Positions 8,279 to 17,385 are shown, counted from the first letter of the stretch. The stretch: DNA of 37,425 nt from Actinomycetes bacterium (GCA_009787085.1 WRGR01000029.1:1-37425), one strand, 5' to 3'. Numbers and translations: made by a program. The notes: a model not told the origin generated them from the sequence alone.

Positions 8279-9901
8279 ATGGAAAACCCTATAATCCGGC
8301 GAGCATTGGTCTCGGTCACAGACAAAAGTGGTGTAGTGGACTTTGCCCGGGCGCTAAGTGAAGAGTTCGGTGTGCAGATCATTTCCACTGGCGGCACGGC
8401 ACAGGCCTTGTCCGATGCCGGTGTGGCCGTGACTCCAGTTGAGGAAGTCACTGGTTTTCCGGAAATGATGGGTGGTCGTGTTAAGACCCTGCACCCTCTG
8501 ATACACGGCGCCCTGTTGGCACGCCGGGATTTGCCCGAGCACTTGGCCGCTGCTGCCGAGCATGGTATCGAGTTGATCGACATGGTGGTGGTCAACCTCT
8601 ATGCCTTCTCGGCCACCATTGCCCGTGCTGGCACCAGTTATCAGCAGGCGATCGAGAACATCGATATCGGCGGGCCGTCGATGATTCGCTCTGCCGCCAA
8701 GAATCATGACTCGGTGACCGTAGTCACCTCACCGGCGCAGTACCCGGAGCTGCTCGACGAGATGCGCGCCACGGGTGGCTCCACCAGCTTTGCCACCCGC
8801 CAGCGTCTTGCTCAGAAGGCGTTTGCCCTCACCAGCACTTACGATGAGGCTATTTTCAGGTGGATGGGAGAGCAGATCGTCCAAGACCTCGGGGCCGCCA
8901 CCGCTGCCGACGAGCCTTTGGCCTTCCCGCTTTGGCTGAACGTCGAGCTGGAGCGGCAAGCCAAACTGCGTTATGGCGAGAATCCCCATCAAGATGCTGC
9001 GGTCTATCGCATACCTTTGCCCGATGCCAGTTTGCCTGCTGGTGTGAAGCGGGAAGACACGCTGGCCTATGCCGAGAAGTTGCAGGGCAAGGATCTCAGC
9101 TACAACAATTATCTCGACTTAGATGCCGCTTGGGCGGCGGTGCGGGAGTTCGATGCGCCGACCTGTGTTATCGTCAAGCACTTGACACCCTGTGGTATTG
9201 CCTCCGATGCCGACTTGGTCAGCGCTTACCAGCACGCCCACGATGTCGACTCAGTCAGCGCCTTTGGCGGCGTGATGGCCTTTAACCGCTCAGTCAGTGC
9301 GTTGGTGGTGCAGGCCATCTATGCCAACGGCCAGTTTGTGGAAGCGATCATTGCTCCTGGCTTCACCGAGGAGGCAGCCGAGCTGCTGAGCGAGAAGCCG
9401 AACATCCGTGCTTTGGTGACCGGGGGCATGAATCCGCCCGGCTGGCCGGTTGACTACCGCAGTGTCGAAGGCGGAATTTTGGCCATGCAAGCCGACGCAG
9501 TGGGGCAACTGGCTGACAGCCTGCAAGTGGTTTCCGAGCGGCAGCCCAGCCCAGCAGAGCTTGAACAGCTGGCCTTTGCTTGGAAATGTGCCAAGAGTGT
9601 CAAGAGCAACGCCATCGTTATTGCTAAAGACTATTGCACGGTAGGTGTTGGTGGCGGCCAGCCCAATCGGGTGAACTCGGCACGCATTGCTGTGGAGCAG
9701 GCTGGCACAGCAGCTGCTGGAGCGGTTGCGGCCTCCGATGCCTTCATGCCCTTTGCCGACTCGTTGGAAGTGCTGGCGGCGGCCGGTGTTACTGCGGTGA
9801 TCCAGCCCGGCGGCTCGAACAATGACGATGCGGTGTTGGCGGCGGCCAATGCCGCCGGCATGGCCTTGGTGTTCACCGGCGTACGCCATTTCCGGCATTG
9901 A
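8279..9901 (+). CDS. purH: bifunctional AICAR formyltransferase/IMP cyclohydrolase
   Basis: PurH catalyses the last two steps of IMP synthesis. The N-terminal IMP cyclohydrolase (MGS-like) domain shows ISTGGTAQAL, EVTGFPEMMGGRVKTLHP and NIDIGGPSMIRSAAKN. The formyltransferase part shows RYGENPHQDAAVY, LQGKDLSYNNYLD, KHLTPCGIA (usually KHxNPCG), SAFGGVMAFNR and the C-terminal QPGGSNNDDAV. The ATG at 8279 gives 540 residues and has GAGGAG 6 bp upstream (8267-8272). The earlier in-frame start at 8246 lacks a site. Stop overlaps or nearly abuts the next gene on the same strand. Confidence 0.95.
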   Translation: MENPIIRRALVSVTDKSGVVDFARALSEEFGVQIISTGGTAQALSDAGVAVTPVEEVTGFPEMMGGRVKTLHPLIHGALLARRDLPEHLAAAAEHGIELIDMVVVNLYAFSATIARAGTSYQQAIENIDIGGPSMIRSAAKNHDSVTVVTSPAQYPELLDEMRATGGSTSFATRQRLAQKAFALTSTYDEAIFRWMGEQIVQDLGAATAADEPLAFPLWLNVELERQAKLRYGENPHQDAAVYRIPLPDASLPAGVKREDTLAYAEKLQGKDLSYNNYLDLDAAWAAVREFDAPTCVIVKHLTPCGIASDADLVSAYQHAHDVDSVSAFGGVMAFNRSVSALVVQAIYANGQFVEAIIAPGFTEEAAELLSEKPNIRALVTGGMNPPGWPVDYRSVEGGILAMQADAVGQLADSLQVVSERQPSPAELEQLAFAWKCAKSVKSNAIVIAKDYCTVGVGGGQPNRVNSARIAVEQAGTAAAGAVAASDAFMPFADSLEVLAAAGVTAVIQPGGSNNDDAVLAAANAAGMALVFTGVRHFRH

Positions 9902-9909
9902 GGCCGGGA

Positions 9910-10578
9910 ATGGGCGCTACATTGCGCTGGCGGATCCACGCTGGAGACTTGCTGCTCAGACAGCGCCATCTGCGGGCGCTGCGGCAAATGGACTTGCCGG
10001 AACCTTTGCTAGGCTGGATACATGAGCGCTTGGAATGGGCAATGCTGAATATGTTGGAGGATAAGGGCGAGGCTGTGTTGGTGCTGGATATCGACCCAAA
10101 GCGGGAGGCCAGAATCTCGCTGGACAACTTAAGGGAAGCACCGATGCTGACTGTTACCGACCTTCGTGTAGTCGATGGCTTGGTTTGTGGGTTAGGACTG
10201 GACGACCCCGCTTTGGCCAGTGACAGCGCTGCCGCTGCCGATAGGAGTCTGTCGGCACATGTTGGCAGCGGCCAACCCTATCGAGGTGATATCTGGGTCG
10301 AGAGGGACTCAACGCTCTGTGCCAGCTGCTCTGAACTTGCCAGTGCTACGGCGACTCTCTGTTCTGACTTGGCAAACACGCTTAACTTTCCTGTCGAGAT
10401 AAAGCCACAGCGCAGCGAAGATGTAGAGGCTGCTGCCAACAAGGGCGGCTGCTTTTTTATCTCCGATGAGTTCGGCTTGGTGCCAGTCACGGCCAGTGAT
10501 CAGCAAACACCAGCCGCTGCCGGAGAAGCGCCGATCAGCAAGCGTCTCAGGGAGGCCTTCGCCAAGTTATATTCTTAG
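9910..10578 (+). CDS. unrecognised protein encoded directly behind purH
   Basis: A 222-residue soluble protein starting MGATLRWRIHAGDLLL. ATG at 9910 follows the purH stop by 8 bp with GGCCGGGA in front; a TTG at 9898 would overlap purH. No domain recognised. Visible: a basic, helical N-terminus (residues 1-50), a beta-rich middle (AVLVLDIDPKREARISL and MLTVTDLRVVDGLVCGLG), a CASC motif near residue 140, and CFFISDEFGLVPV near 190. Lacks membrane spans and a signal peptide. Its stop overlaps the convergent GNAT gene by 4 bp. The tight spacing implies co-transcription with purH. Confidence 0.7.
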   Translation: MGATLRWRIHAGDLLLRQRHLRALRQMDLPEPLLGWIHERLEWAMLNMLEDKGEAVLVLDIDPKREARISLDNLREAPMLTVTDLRVVDGLVCGLGLDDPALASDSAAAADRSLSAHVGSGQPYRGDIWVERDSTLCASCSELASATATLCSDLANTLNFPVEIKPQRSEDVEAAANKGGCFFISDEFGLVPVTASDQQTPAAAGEAPISKRLREAFAKLYS

Positions 10579-11045
10579 GAAAGCGGCATCTCCATGCTGA
10601 CGCAGTTGTTGATCTTCTCACGGAAGCCTAGCTGCTCGTAGAGGCGCTGTCCTGCGGCGGTGGCTTCCAGCTCGATAAGGCTGACATTGTGGGAGCGGGC
10701 CACATCGACCAGCAGTTTGCAAAGCTGGGCAGCGTGGCCAAGCTTGCGGAAAGCCGGATCAGTGTAGACATTGAACACTGTGGCATGCCAGCCATTCGGC
10801 CAGCGGTTGCCCACCGGGCGCTCATCGATCAATAGCGAGGCGGTGGCCACAGCTTGGCCGTCCGAGAAGGCCAAGAGGCTGATAAAGCTGTCTCCTAGCT
10901 TGCGTTTTAGGAAGTCGCGGTAATGGTTGCGCATAGCCAGTTCTTCACCGGCGTCCATCGGCCCAAAATACTCCTTGGCAAAGGCCAAGCGCAAGTCGAT
11001 GACCGCTTCGATGTCTTCTACCGTTGCCTGCCGATACTCAACCAT
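10575..11045 (-). CDS. GNAT family N-acetyltransferase
   Basis: A 156-residue acetyltransferase of the Gcn5 superfamily. It starts VEYRQATVEDIEAVIDLR, the usual first strand and helix, and has TASLLIDERPV, then VYTDPAFRKLGHAAQLCKLL as a degraded form of the acetyl-CoA loop (RxxGxA; here RKLGHA), and LYEQLGFREK at the C-terminus. The acceptor substrate cannot be read from sequence. Single gene, convergent with the gene behind purH. Confidence 0.85.
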   Translation of the reverse strand: MVEYRQATVEDIEAVIDLRLAFAKEYFGPMDAGEELAMRNHYRDFLKRKLGDSFISLLAFSDGQAVATASLLIDERPVGNRWPNGWHATVFNVYTDPAFRKLGHAAQLCKLLVDVARSHNVSLIELEATAAGQRLYEQLGFREKINNCVSMEMPLS

Positions 11046-11175
11046 ACCGCTATCCTCTCAACGAAAATCAAGTCCTTTTGGTTTTGGTCAGCCCAAGCAA
11101 ACTGACCGATGGGTTTGCCGATAAGCAGTCCCTGTGCATGAAAGTGAGGTGAACAGCCGCCCTACCGGCCTGACA

Positions 11176-11940
11176 CTAGGACGGTGGGTTCTTTTTGCGC
11201 ATCCGCTCTACCTCCACCTTAACTGGCTTTATTTCCACTGCTCCTCCTTCTCCGGCGGCTTCCATCTTGCGGTCCATCAGCTTCTTGGTAACCATCTGCT
11301 GCGCGACTCCGATCAGCGACGAGGTGTCCCAATAAAGCAGCACACCTGCCGGTGCGCTCCAGCCAAACCAGAGCATCAGCACGCCCATAACACCGGTCAT
11401 CATCCAAGTGTTGCGGTCCTTGGTGCCGTTGATCAGCAAAGGCAGCAGCATCGAGGCACCGAAGATCAGCACCAAGACGAGATAGGGGATCGCTCCGAGG
11501 GGCGATTCAGCGAAAGTGCTGCCAGCGCTAGCTTGGAGGTTGGGAACCAGTCCATAGAAATGCACAGGCATAGCCGCTGGGTCGATGATGTAAGACGGCA
11601 AGTTGTTCAATACCGAGAAAAGTGCGAAGAACAGCGGCATCTGCAAGATCAGCGGCAGGCATCCCGAGAGGGGGTTGAACTTCGCGTCTTTGTAGACCTC
11701 CATCATCTTTTGCTGTTGCAGCATCTTGTCATTGGCGTATTTGGTCTGAATCTCCTTGATCTTCGGCTGCAGCTGCTGCATGACCAAGGCCGACTTGATC
11801 TGTTTGGCGGTGATCGGGAATATCAGGATGCGGAAGAGTATGGTGATCAGGATAATGGCCATGCCCCAATCGCCAGATATTCCGTGCAACCAGTCGAGGA
11901 CTGTAAAAATCCAATTTAGAATAGCGCCCCAGATGTCCAT
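11176..11940 (-). CDS. yidC: YidC/Oxa1 family membrane protein insertase
   Basis: A 254-residue protein that would help insert and fold membrane proteins. The conserved membrane arginine is in ILITILFRILIFPIT near residue 38, followed by the cytosolic hairpin rich in Gln and Lys (QLQPKIKEIQTKYANDKM), then GCLPLILQMPLFFALFSVL and LLYWDTSSLIGVAQQ, all family hallmarks. The C-terminus is basic (EVERMRKKNPPS). The protein has no large periplasmic domain and no lipobox, as in short Gram-positive forms. GGAGG lies 5 bp before the ATG. It is not beside rnpA/rpmH, so it may be a second copy. Confidence 0.92.
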   Translation of the reverse strand: MDIWGAILNWIFTVLDWLHGISGDWGMAIILITILFRILIFPITAKQIKSALVMQQLQPKIKEIQTKYANDKMLQQQKMMEVYKDAKFNPLSGCLPLILQMPLFFALFSVLNNLPSYIIDPAAMPVHFYGLVPNLQASAGSTFAESPLGAIPYLVLVLIFGASMLLPLLINGTKDRNTWMMTGVMGVLMLWFGWSAPAGVLLYWDTSSLIGVAQQMVTKKLMDRKMEAAGEGGAVEIKPVKVEVERMRKKNPPS

Positions 11941-12020
11941 ATTGCCTCCATTTGCCTATGTATTCAAGGCATCAGAACAGCGGCTGTTCGAATAACTGTT
12001 CAAATACCAACGGGCTTCGT

Positions 12021-12042
12021 CTAAGAAAGTGCCGGTCAATCA
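12021..12042. repeat. partial palindromic element (left terminal repeat)
   Basis: CTAAGAAAGTGCCGGTCAAT resembles the left end CCTAGGGAAGTGCCGGTTGAT of the element family. It lies in the divergent promoter region between yidC and the drug/metabolite transporter gene. No right end identified. Confidence 0.45.
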
Positions 12043-12118
12043 TATCATGCCGCACTGCCCATACTGAGCCGGTAAGGTGTCGAGCCAGTATCAAGTATGA
12101 ATAGTGTAAGATGCTCTG

Positions 12119-13024
12119 ATGGTAAAAACACATAGCGCTGCTCTGAGCACCCTGAAATACTCGCTTTGCGTCTTCCTTGGCGGCTGCACTTACGGCATCA
12201 TGGTTCCCTTGGTGCGCATGGCGCAGGACGCAGGCTTTGGCACCATGGACATTATCGCTGCCCAGTATCTGTTTGCAGTGTTGTTTTTGGGAGCTTTTGT
12301 GCTGCTGTTCGTGCGGCGGCGGATAAAACTGAGACAGGCCGCCGAGCTCGCGGGCCTAGGGGTGATTGCCTGTGGAGTTAGCTTTGGCTACTACCATGCG
12401 CTGGAAGCTTTGCCGGCAGCTACAGCTGTTACCTTGCTTTTCCAGTTTGCCTGGATGGGGGTTGCTCTGCAGGCCATTGTCGAGCGTAAGCTGCCTAGCC
12501 GGCTTACGCTTTTGGCGGTGGGGATGATCGTCATTGGCACCTTTTTAGCAACTGGGGTTTTCGAGCAGGAAGGCAGTACGGAAATCACAGCGGTGGGGCT
12601 GTTCTTCGGCCTGATGTCGGCGGTTTGCTACACGGTCTTTTTGTTCCTCAGCGGCAAGGTGGCGACCTCTCTGCCAGCTTCCAGCCGTACTTTGCTCACC
12701 ACCTTTGGCAGCCTGATCATCGCTTTTGCCTTGGCGCCTAGGGTGTTTTTCGATGGCTCGTTCCAGGCTGGGCTGGCACTTTACGTTGTTCCTTTGGCAC
12801 TAGTGGGCATACTCCTGCCATTGGTTCTGATCCAAGCTTCTGCCCCTCACCTGCCCAGCGGTATGGTTTCTATTATGGCTGCCAGCGAGCTGCCCAGCGG
12901 CATCATCATGGCCGCAGCCTTCATGCACGATAAGGTTTCTTGGCTGGTGGCAGTCGGTGTGCTGGTAGTACTGGTGGGCATCGTCCTCTCGCAGCTCTCA
13001 CATCTTAAGGAAGCGCCGAATTAA
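12119..13024 (+). CDS. EamA/DMT superfamily transporter
   Basis: A 301-residue membrane protein with about ten hydrophobic spans in two homologous halves, the layout of the drug/metabolite transporter (EamA) superfamily. The first half includes YHALEALPAATAVTLLFQF, a typical motif before the fourth and fifth spans. The second half ends ELPSGIIMAAAFMHDKVSWL and VLVVLVGIVLSQLS. Likely exports or imports a small metabolite; the substrate is unknown. ATG at 12119 was taken, although no strong ribosome site precedes it. Confidence 0.87.
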   Translation: MVKTHSAALSTLKYSLCVFLGGCTYGIMVPLVRMAQDAGFGTMDIIAAQYLFAVLFLGAFVLLFVRRRIKLRQAAELAGLGVIACGVSFGYYHALEALPAATAVTLLFQFAWMGVALQAIVERKLPSRLTLLAVGMIVIGTFLATGVFEQEGSTEITAVGLFFGLMSAVCYTVFLFLSGKVATSLPASSRTLLTTFGSLIIAFALAPRVFFDGSFQAGLALYVVPLALVGILLPLVLIQASAPHLPSGMVSIMAASELPSGIIMAAAFMHDKVSWLVAVGVLVVLVGIVLSQLSHLKEAPN

Positions 13025-13075
13025 TCATGTCACGCCATCTTGTGGGCAGCGCCGCCCCAAGCCCGTCCGTGCGAA

Positions 13076-13104
13076 CGGTGCCATTACCGCTAGTAGTGGC
13101 ACCG
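13076..13104. terminator. hairpin between convergent genes
   Basis: CGGTGCCA at 13076-13083 pairs perfectly with TGGCACCG at 13097-13104 around a 13-base loop. No T-tract follows in either direction, so termination is only a possibility. Confidence 0.3.
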
Positions 13105-13155
13105 CTCCTCCGAACGACCTTGAGGTAACTGCTCACAGTCTGGCGCAACAGTCTT

Positions 13156-13174
13156 AAATCGGTGCTTCCTTAGA
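13156..13174. repeat. partial palindromic element overlapping the stop of the flavoenzyme gene
   Basis: AAATCGGTGCTTCCTTAG matches the right terminal repeat of the element family. The TAA of the minus-strand gene (13170-13172) lies within this sequence, so the element end supplies the stop codon. Confidence 0.5.
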
Positions 13175-15128
13175 CCTCTATCGCCACATTGAAGCCGTCC
13201 ATGTTTGCTCCGAAGATGCTGTCCGGCAGCCGGGCATCGCCAACCAGCCGGACATCGGGGATAACCGCCTCGATTGCCAAGTTGAAGTCGGTGTTCTTGA
13301 CGATGCCGAAAGCAGCGATATAGGTGTCTCCCGGCGCACAGCCTAACTGGCCAGACCCCAGACGGTACTCGATGCCTTCGTTGCCGATATTGTAGATGGT
13401 AGCCTCGTCGATCAGCTTTATGTTATGTTCTTCCATCAGCTCGATCAGGCCGCTGCGCAACTCGTCGCGAACCTCCCGCCACAATTTATCCATCGGCTCT
13501 TTGTCGATCAGGGTGACCACGTGGCTCTCATGGGCAAGCTGAATAGCGGCCTCCAAACCAGAGATGCCGCCTCCCATAACCACCACTCGATGGCCTACCG
13601 GGGCTAATTTCCGGTCGGCGGCGGTGATGCTGATGACTTTCGGGTTGTCGATGCCGGGGATAGACGGCCAACGCTCGATGCCGCCAGAGGCGTTGATGAT
13701 CACGTCCGGCATCTCCATTGTTGCAATCTTTGGGGTGACCTCGGTGTTCAGGACGATCCTGGCACCACAGTTCATGGTTTCAGCGATGGCCCATTCCATG
13801 TAGCGGCGATGGGTGTCCACCTTCTTGTACATCATCGAGGCCTCTTTCAGGCGACCGCCTAAGACACCTTCCTTCTCATAGAGCACCACGTCATGGCCAC
13901 GCATCGTTGCAATCTGGGCAGCCTGCATACCGGCTGGCCCACCGCCGATAATCAGCACTTTCTTCTTTTTGTCGGCCTTGCCAATGCTGCTGTATTTCGT
14001 CTCCCGGCCAAGCTGGGGGTTGACAGCACAACGCACTTCGCCGCCATAGATCAAACGCGAGGTACATTCTACGCAGCGTAGGCAAGGGCGGATACTGGAC
14101 TCTGCGCCGCTGTAAGCCTTTCTCACCATGTTCATGTCGGCTAAGAGAGAACGAGTCATGGCAACCACGTCAGCCACATCGCTGGTCAAGAGGTTCTCAG
14201 CGGCATCGATGGAGATAATGTTGCCCACGGTGACGATTGGCAGGTTCACTGACTTGCGGATGATCGCTGTGCGCTCCCTGTTCAAGCAGCGTGGCTCACA
14301 GTAACTGGGCAGCAGTTTACGCACCCAGTTGGGATGGTGCAGCCAGCCACCGGAGAGGCATGCCGAATCGACGAAGAGCGAGGCCTCGTTGAGGAAATCG
14401 ATGATTTCGTTTAAGGTGACGGTGCCTTTGGCATATTCGTTTTGGCTGATGCGGACCTCGATGTTCAGGCGGTTACCTATCTCTTCGCGCACTTCCCGGA
14501 GTACGCGCAGTGGGAACCGGATACGGTTTTCAAAAGACCCGCCATATTGGTCGTTGCGTTGATTGGTGGCTGGTGAGAGAAAGGAGTTGAGCAGGCCGCC
14601 GTGGGCGCATTGGATCATCACCTCGTCGCAATTGCCCTCGGCACACCGCCGGGCGCCGTTGCGGAAAAGCGCGACTATGCTGTTCATCTCATGTTCGCCG
14701 ATCTCCATGAAAACATCAGGGTCCATCTCTGGAGTCAACCAGGGAACATAGGCCTTGCGCCCACCGAGCGCCTCTGTTTGGGCAGTGGAGCCGGCATGCA
14801 TCAACTCTATCGATAGCTTGGTGTCGTAGCGGTGCACCTCTTCGGCCAAACTCCGCACCCCAGTGATGTCGGTTTCCCGAGTCACCGACAGGCTGGCAAA
14901 GCCGTCTCGCGCCCGCCCGAGGTCGACCGGGCTGGCACCGATAGTCACCCGTGCCACACCAGTGCGGGCGCAGGCGCCCACGAAGTCGATCAGGTTCTCG
15001 GTTACATCGCCATCACGGATGGTGGCATGTCCCGATACAACGGAAGAAAAAACCAGACGGTTCTTCAGCTCCATATTGCCGATGGCATAATGTGAGAAGA
15101 CGTGTGGATAATGATGAAACGTGGCCAT
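13170..15128 (-). CDS. NADH:flavin oxidoreductase / enoate reductase-like Fe-S flavoenzyme
   Basis: A 652-residue three-part enzyme like 2,4-dienoyl-CoA reductase and bile-acid BaiCD/BaiH. The OYE TIM barrel (about 1-340) binds FMN and shows MELKNRLVFS, IELMHAGSTA, FLSPATNQRNDQYGGSFENR and VTVGNI. A cysteine cluster CLRCVECTSRL plus a later Cys (residues ~347-365) fits a 4Fe-4S site. Two dinucleotide folds follow: VLIIGGGPAGMQAA near 387 (FAD) and VVVMGGGISGLEAA near 515 (NAD(P)H). It would reduce an activated C=C bond; the substrate is unknown. The ATG at 15128 has AAAGGAGA about 8 bp upstream. The start at 15206 lacks one. Confidence 0.88.
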   Translation of the reverse strand: MATFHHYPHVFSHYAIGNMELKNRLVFSSVVSGHATIRDGDVTENLIDFVGACARTGVARVTIGASPVDLGRARDGFASLSVTRETDITGVRSLAEEVHRYDTKLSIELMHAGSTAQTEALGGRKAYVPWLTPEMDPDVFMEIGEHEMNSIVALFRNGARRCAEGNCDEVMIQCAHGGLLNSFLSPATNQRNDQYGGSFENRIRFPLRVLREVREEIGNRLNIEVRISQNEYAKGTVTLNEIIDFLNEASLFVDSACLSGGWLHHPNWVRKLLPSYCEPRCLNRERTAIIRKSVNLPIVTVGNIISIDAAENLLTSDVADVVAMTRSLLADMNMVRKAYSGAESSIRPCLRCVECTSRLIYGGEVRCAVNPQLGRETKYSSIGKADKKKKVLIIGGGPAGMQAAQIATMRGHDVVLYEKEGVLGGRLKEASMMYKKVDTHRRYMEWAIAETMNCGARIVLNTEVTPKIATMEMPDVIINASGGIERWPSIPGIDNPKVISITAADRKLAPVGHRVVVMGGGISGLEAAIQLAHESHVVTLIDKEPMDKLWREVRDELRSGLIELMEEHNIKLIDEATIYNIGNEGIEYRLGSGQLGCAPGDTYIAAFGIVKNTDFNLAIEAVIPDVRLVGDARLPDSIFGANMDGFNVAIEV

Positions 15129-15246
15129 TCGCTGATTCTCCTTTCGAGATGCAAAAGTTACAGCGAGTGCCCGGCGCTCCTGTACCTTCAGCATGCATAG
15201 CCTCAAGCCCCCTTAAAACAAGCCTTGCAGAGCGATCACGGATAAT

Positions 15247-15265
15247 TGCCAGCAAGAAGCTGGCA
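15247..15265 (-). promoter_or_regulatory. hairpin in the leader of the flavoenzyme gene
   Basis: TGCCAGC at 15247-15253 pairs with GCTGGCA at 15259-15265 around a 5-base loop, about 120 bp upstream of the start codon on the minus strand. It could be a leader stem-loop. No U-tract follows. The rest of 15129-15535 shows no gene. Confidence 0.25.
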
Positions 15266-15535
15266 GACACGGAATATTCTATTGCTCAGACTTTTGCAAT
15301 CAGCGGAGTTCTTGCTAGGCTTTGAGAAATGATCACCGCCCCGATGACTGCATTTCCAGTACTCACCAGCAAGGAGTAAGTATCACGAACAATAACCATG
15401 GCACACCCCCTTGCATCGGTTACCGTATAGTATCACATATTCAGAGAAAAGAAAGAGCCGATTGCCCCGACGAGTGGACAGCCCAAGCTTGCAAGATGAC
15501 GGGCAAGATGGCCTGGGGTATTGATCAGCACTTTG

Positions 15536-15751
15536 CTAGGGCGGTGCCGATCAAAGCCCAACTTAGCGCCCAAACTGCAGTCATTGCCGGCTCAGGGCGG
15601 CAATCTTTCCCCCAGCAAGTAGACGTAGCCCGGCTGCGTGGCAGTCATTGCCGGCCCGGGGCCACAATCTTTCCCCTGATCAGCAGGGTGAAAGATTGTG
15701 GCTCGGAATCTGTGTGGGACTGAATTGTGAGTTAATCGGCATCTTCATAGG
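15536..15751. mobile_element. palindromic MITE-like element with two internal cores
   Basis: Left end CTAGGGCGGTGCCGATCAA (15536-15554) and right end TTAATCGGCATCTTCATAGG (to 15751) are imperfect inverted repeats. Two core motifs lie inside: GTCATTGCCGGCTCAGGGCG with GCAATCTTTCCCC near 15582, and GTCATTGCCGGCCCGGGG with ACAATCTTTCCCCTGATCAG near 15645. It encodes no transposase. An open frame across it (15322-15723) is not credible as a gene. It ends 4 bp from the stop codon of the lipoprotein gene. Confidence 0.7.
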
Positions 15752-15754
15752 AGT

Positions 15755-17017
15755 TTAGGGCAGTACCAACTTTTGCTTCTGGCCGCCAGTGTCTATTCGA
15801 TAATAGATCTCCAAGCCGGTTTCCGGGTCTTGCTCCAGCGATAGGTAGTAGATGCTGTTGCTAACTGCATCGACGTAGAACTCTGCCATTTTTTCGCTGG
15901 ATACCTGCTGGCTTTGACCGCCAGTGGTCGATATCCGGCGTAGCTTGTCGTCAGTGCCTAGATAGTACAGGTCTTGGCCGCTTACCTGAATGCCGAAATC
16001 AGGGGAATCCGCAAGCCTCTGCGAATGGCCGCTGGCCTTGTCAAAGCGGTAGAGGCCATTGTCGCTGATGTCTGTGTAGTAGACTGCGTCGGTGCTGACA
16101 TAGAGGTATTTGGCCCTAGCATCTAAAAGTGTGCTGGCCTCGCCGCCAGCCAAGGGCAGACGACGGATGATACCGTGCCTGTCTATGTAGTAGAGGTACT
16201 CGCCGTCGCAGGAATAGTAGCTGCTGTTGCCGAGGTCGTCGGCCAACACTACGGGCGTGGTGTTGTTGCCTAGGGGGCGACGGCAAATCTGGTTGCGTTC
16301 CAAAGTGTAGAGATTGTTGCCACAGACAAAAAAACTGATCACTACGCTGGGCAACATGCTGCCCGCTGTGTCGTTGTCAAAATAGCCGCCGGCCCCAGCA
16401 GTGCCAGGAGCCGTGCTGCTTTCACCGTTTCCGGGGAACAGGTACTGCCGCAAAGTAGCGGCACCGCTACCCTCTGTGGCTGACCCGGCTTTGGCCACCG
16501 TGACCTTGCTGAAATTTGTGAGGTCAACGCAGTCGAGCGTGAAGGATGCTCCATCTATTTGCCAGATACGTGAGTAGTCGGCTTCAAGTATGTAGGCCTT
16601 GTTTGCTGCAACGGCCAAGAGCTTGGAATTGCCATTGGTGCCTACGCCCTGATACTCCCGAACGTACATTCGTTCCAAGGGGTCGAGGACGAGCGGCCTA
16701 ACGATGCCGCTGGACTTGTCCACAAAGTACGGCTGGTCAGGGTTTATCAGAACATAGTCGCCTGCTTCCCAAAAATAGGCCGACGTAGCACTATTATACA
16801 AAAACCTCGTCTCGAGCACTGCCGCTTCCGGAGCCTTGCAACCGGGCAGCAGGCTGAGCAGCAGCACTGCTGAGAGCAACAACAACTTAACGCCCAAAGC
16901 CTGCCTCACACGGGCTTGGTTCGCAATCTTTTCTGCTGTCAGCAGGGCAGGAGAGTACTGGCCGGTGGTCGTAACAACAAAACTTCGTGTGGGTTGGCGC
17001 TTTTCTAGAGGTATCAC
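15755..17017 (-). CDS. lipoprotein with a C-terminal DUF5050-like propeller
   Basis: The protein has a hydrophobic stretch ending in a lipobox, LLSLLPGCKAP, about 60 residues from the start. That is long for a signal peptide, so the true start may be internal. The mature part is rich in repeated short strands with Tyr pairs (YYSCDGEYLYYIDRHG, VYYTDISDNGLYRFD, LYYLGTDDKLRRIS), as in DUF5050/beta-propeller proteins exposed on the cell surface. GTG at 17017 overlaps the stop of the upstream gene (GTGA), which suggests coupling; an alternative start at 17038 adds seven residues. Last gene of a three-frame minus-strand locus. Confidence 0.65.
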   Translation of the reverse strand: MIPLEKRQPTRSFVVTTTGQYSPALLTAEKIANQARVRQALGVKLLLLSAVLLLSLLPGCKAPEAAVLETRFLYNSATSAYFWEAGDYVLINPDQPYFVDKSSGIVRPLVLDPLERMYVREYQGVGTNGNSKLLAVAANKAYILEADYSRIWQIDGASFTLDCVDLTNFSKVTVAKAGSATEGSGAATLRQYLFPGNGESSTAPGTAGAGGYFDNDTAGSMLPSVVISFFVCGNNLYTLERNQICRRPLGNNTTPVVLADDLGNSSYYSCDGEYLYYIDRHGIIRRLPLAGGEASTLLDARAKYLYVSTDAVYYTDISDNGLYRFDKASGHSQRLADSPDFGIQVSGQDLYYLGTDDKLRRISTTGGQSQQVSSEKMAEFYVDAVSNSIYYLSLEQDPETGLEIYYRIDTGGQKQKLVLP

Positions 17018-17373
17018 TTCTTTACCAGCAGATAACACTCGGATTGGAATTCCCTATTAGGCCTATCTACGCTTGTGTCGTCGGTGGGGATCGCCAGCGC
17101 AAATACCACCGCCGCACTTCCTTTGTCCAAGGTGGACAAGTCGAGGTCGACACCAACACTGGTTTCCTTGCCGGGGCGGACCGGGAAGTCAGCGCATATC
17201 GAGCCGTCTGGGAACACGTAGGGCTCGAAGTTGCAGAACAGGGTTAGGCGGTAGGGGTGCGCATCGTCGCCTAGGCCCCTGACCGAGAACTTGCAGCGAT
17301 CCCCGACCGCGATAGCCTCGTTCGACTGGCCGATGCCGTCGAGGAGGATGTAGTTGCTGATATCCAGATACAT
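17014..17373 (-). CDS. small beta-rich protein, probably the C-terminal half of the lipoprotein encoded upstream
   Basis: 119 residues starting MYLDISNYILLDGIGQS. No domain recognised. It looks like a beta-sandwich domain (YRLTLFCNFEPYVFPDG, then VVFALAIPTDD). It lies 12 bp after the TAG of the upstream lipoprotein gene and in exactly the same reading frame, with KQKN between the TAG and its ATG. The ribosome site is weak. It may therefore be the second domain of one protein split by an amber codon rather than an independent gene. Confidence 0.55.
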   Translation of the reverse strand: MYLDISNYILLDGIGQSNEAIAVGDRCKFSVRGLGDDAHPYRLTLFCNFEPYVFPDGSICADFPVRPGKETSVGVDLDLSTLDKGSAAVVFALAIPTDDTSVDRPNREFQSECYLLVKK

Positions 17374-17385
17374 GTTTTTCTGCTT

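Noticed and set aside
15322-15723. 133-codon plus-strand ORF
   Set aside because: It runs through the palindromic element and its translation is mostly element sequence; no ribosome site and no protein-like composition.
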